Shown: positions 61,820 to 64,000 of the stretch, in pieces
Layout of the letters: every line of letters begins with the position of its first letter
Numbering within the stretch: the first letter of the stretch is position 1
NCBI RefSeq assembly: GCF_000005505.3
Contig: NC_016135.3
Span: forward strand, 19,500,613 to 19,564,612
DNA from: Brachypodium distachyon
Taxonomy: Eukaryota > Streptophyta > Magnoliopsida > Poales > Poaceae
DNA length: 64,000 bases
Reading direction: 5' to 3'
Notes under the pieces: generated by a model
The model's database searches: none
The model's input: only the letters and a program-made list of their open reading frames with translations
Told to the model about the DNA's origin: nothing
Program-made: the position numbers and the translations under genes

Positions 61820-62259
61820 TTTACTTTGGAAGAACAATTTGAATGTATGAACACATATTGAGATGCTCCATGTCTAGTTGGGTTCAAGGCTCCCAGGATC
61901 TCAGATTGTGCTTAACAGAAAACAGGTATGTTCATGTTCATATTGAAGTGAGAATGCACATGATCACTTAATGGTCTTAATAATCACATTATAGTTTGCC
62001 TGAGATAAACGTGATAAAACGACAAATATCTCCACTGTAAAGTACTCAACATGAAGAAAAATGAACAGCCACTGACAAGCTCAATACTTATACAAGCACG
62101 CTAACAAAATGTAAACCGCACAACGTAGCCATGAAAGATGGTGAGCGGTGAATGCTGGCCATCATGACCAAATTCACCACTGAACTGATCAATATAAAAA
62201 GACGGCTAAAATCATTGAAGAACAATGCAAACCCCTTGACGGCGTGATTTGCATCATGC
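61820..62259. other. Convergent intergenic region
   Basis: Short AT-rich spacer where the ILR1-like gene (plus strand) and the proline-rich gene (minus strand) converge; it should hold both 3' UTRs. No other feature seen. Confidence 0.5.
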
Positions 62260-62736
62260 CTATGCCGAAGGAGGTGGCGCAAGGAATGGCATCGGCACCG
62301 TCACGCTCGGAATAGAAGGCATCGGAGGTAATGCCACCTTGGGGATGGATGGAATTGAAATTGAAGGCATTGGTGGCATCGTCACCTTCGGCACAACAAT
62401 AGCAGGCATGGGCGGCAACGTGACCTGGGGCACGGTGACTGCCGGGACAGCCGGCATGGGAGGCACCGTGAGCTGGGGCACGGTTACGGCAGGCACAGCC
62501 GGCATGGGGGGCACCGTGAGCTGGGGTATGGTGACCGCGGGCACGGTTGGCATTGTAGGCACGGTGGGCACGGGCGGCTTCGGCAAGGGGATGCCTGGGA
62601 CAGCGGCAGGGGATGCAGTGGGGGCTGCTGCCTCCGTCGTGTCGGCCAGGAGGCGACCGGCGTGGGTCATGTTGCCGCTTAAGAGAGCGAGTGCCATGGC
62701 AATGGCCAAGAAGCTACAAGTACCGGCAGCCGCCAT
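62260..62736 (-). CDS. Secreted proline-rich repeat protein
   Basis: Intronless 158-codon gene on the minus strand. MAAAGTCSFLAIAMALALL begins a clear signal peptide, followed by a RLLAD motif. Residues about 47-150 are made of Pro/Val/Met repeats of the form PPMPAVPAVTVPQ(L/V)TL, with three near-identical 16-residue units and further diverged ones, ending in PFLAPPPSA. Prolines after Val, Thr and Met would fit a hydroxyproline-poor cell wall or secreted PRP-like protein. The antisense strand is also open over the same region, but that translation lacks a signal peptide and is Gly-rich through the repeats alone. The function is unknown; cell-wall structure is an inference from composition. 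Confidence 0.75.
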   Translation of the reverse strand: MAAAGTCSFLAIAMALALLSGNMTHAGRLLADTTEAAAPTASPAAVPGIPLPKPPVPTVPTMPTVPAVTIPQLTVPPMPAVPAVTVPQLTVPPMPAVPAVTVPQVTLPPMPAIVVPKVTMPPMPSISIPSIPKVALPPMPSIPSVTVPMPFLAPPPSA

Positions 62737-64000
62737 CTTGGGAAGTTTTGTGCTCTCAGATTTCTAAGTAGTATAAGCTGATTGCAGGGTTTGTTCTCCT
62801 CCGCTTGCTTGGTGTAACATCAGGAATTATGCATGCACATTTATACAAGACAGGAAGATCAGGCGATCGAGGTGCGGATTAGATTGGTTGTTGGCCAGAT
62901 TAACACGGGCACCGGCAAAGCGACTTCTTTATGGAGTCAGTGGTTATCGGAGCGGTTTGGTAAGGACTCAGGAGGCGGTTTTGAGGTAATGACACGCACT
63001 GGGACTCTATTTCGTCTGTTAGTTCACCTCCCCGCTGGGTTGAACGTTTGCACGCGCATTGCATTTGTTTACCAACAATTGGCTCAACAAATATCAAATT
63101 AGTTTACCAACAATTGACCTGAATTAAGACCTTAGGGTATTCGCCTATTTGGTCATGCAGGTGCACAGTTTGATCAAGTTAATGGACTTTGTGTGGCAAA
63201 TGTTTAGGCCTTGTTTGGTGTTAGTGTATTTTTTAGTCACTAGTGTTTTGATATTTGAGGGTTTTCGGTGTGCACCCAAAACTCCGGAAAACCCAAAACA
63301 CTACCAAATAATCATTTGAATTTCTAGTGTTTTTCAATTTGGAGTGAACAATACCTTAAAAACATCCAAAAACACCAGTGCCAAAAAGTGTCCCGAAGAC
63401 TGTTGTTTTGTGAAAATTTATTCTTGTTATAACAATGTTTGTCAGTTTTTTCAAAAGAGTGTTTGTCAATTGAAAAAGAGTAAAATACACCACTAGTCAT
63501 GAACTCGGCAGAAATGAAAACTTTAGTCCACGAACTGGAAAAACGCACACTAAACCCATAAATTGGCATCACTGTAACACTTTAGTCCAAAAAAGATTCG
63601 ACGGGGCTAAAACACGTCACATGGACGCTATGTCGGCTTCGGCCAGGACTGCGGCTTTGGCCAGGATTTCTGTTTCTAATCACTGTCCATCTAAAAGAGT
63701 GAATTGTTGCATTCATTCATCCATTACAAACAACATAAACTATCATTATTTGGCGTGTCCTGGCCAAGAACATTTTGTTGAAAATTCAGAGGTCTTTTTG
63801 CAAGAATGCTCCTGAAAATCGAGCAGTAACCCGCGGTCCTAACTGGAAGAGACGTGGGGTGTTTTTAGCAATCTAATCCGCACCTGCATCGAGTATTTTG
63901 CGTGAGTTCCACGTCACCTCTCTCTTGATTTTTTTTGTTCAAACAAAATTAATGCATGTGTACATAAATACATGCATGGGATATATAATATTCCTTAGTT
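62737..64000. other. Right-end intergenic region
   Basis: The promoter side of the proline-rich gene lies just right of 62736. 63207-63400 starts GGCCTTGTTTGGTG and looks like a truncated Tourist-type MITE without a readable right end. No gene is supported to the window end. Confidence 0.4.

Noticed and set aside
62249..62767. Plus-strand Gly-rich open frame over the proline-rich gene
   Set aside because: The minus strand has a proper signal peptide and regular Pro repeats; the plus-strand reading is their complement.

Overview
This is plant nuclear DNA, almost certainly from a grass (Poaceae). The genes are intron-rich, coding exons often sit in GC-rich islands, and the non-coding DNA carries many grass-type Stowaway, Tourist and hAT MITEs. 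The proteins recognised resemble rice and maize families. Gene density (about nine genes in 64 kb) and the mix of MITEs with only one LTR retrotransposon suggest a compact genome such as a Brachypodium-like pooid, but the species is an inference. No bacterial-type operon, CRISPR array, rRNA or convincing tRNA was found.

Layout. 1-1638 (-): hydroxyproline O-arabinosyltransferase, cut by the left edge. 3876-12583 (-): 13-exon endoplasmic reticulum M28 metallopeptidase (ERMP1-like), with a probable 5' UTR exon near 14.65-14.98 kb and introns full of MITEs, retroelement relics and local duplications. 15.4-20.5 kb: no convincing gene; a GC-rich island, a candidate Helitron 3' end, two MITEs and an ACCGAA-rich repeat. 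21038-24856 (-): exosome subunit RRP4, seven exons, with an apparent one-base frameshift at the exon 2/3 junction. 25-30.6 kb: repeat-rich intergenic DNA. 30639-31166 (-): single-exon S40/DUF584 senescence regulator with a 53-bp tandem array upstream. 31.2-35.9 kb: intergenic, with a nested Stowaway pair and a truncated LINE. 35926-37323 (+): intronless P-type PPR protein. 37.3-44.5 kb: intergenic. 44520-46712 (+): three-exon PIP2 aquaporin.

47126-50307 is a hAT element with a perfect 8-bp target duplication but a transposase broken by a stop and a frameshift. 50620-54622 is a Copia retrotransposon with both LTRs and a 5-bp target duplication, but with most of reverse transcriptase and all of RNase H missing. 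55376-57378 (+): two-exon, 95-residue cysteine-rich small protein. 58319-61819 (+): five-exon ILR1-like IAA-amino acid hydrolase. 62260-62736 (-): secreted proline-rich repeat protein. 62.7-64 kb: intergenic.

The genes are unrelated housekeeping and plant-specific genes (cell wall glycosylation, ER proteolysis, RNA decay, senescence, organelle RNA, water transport, auxin release, cell wall structure). They are not an operon-like or clustered pathway. I did not find a new multi-gene system. The most informative features are the possible RRP4 frameshift, duplicated exon sequence in the ERMP1-like gene, two datable but disabled transposons, and the repeat arrays and inverted repeats in putative promoters.
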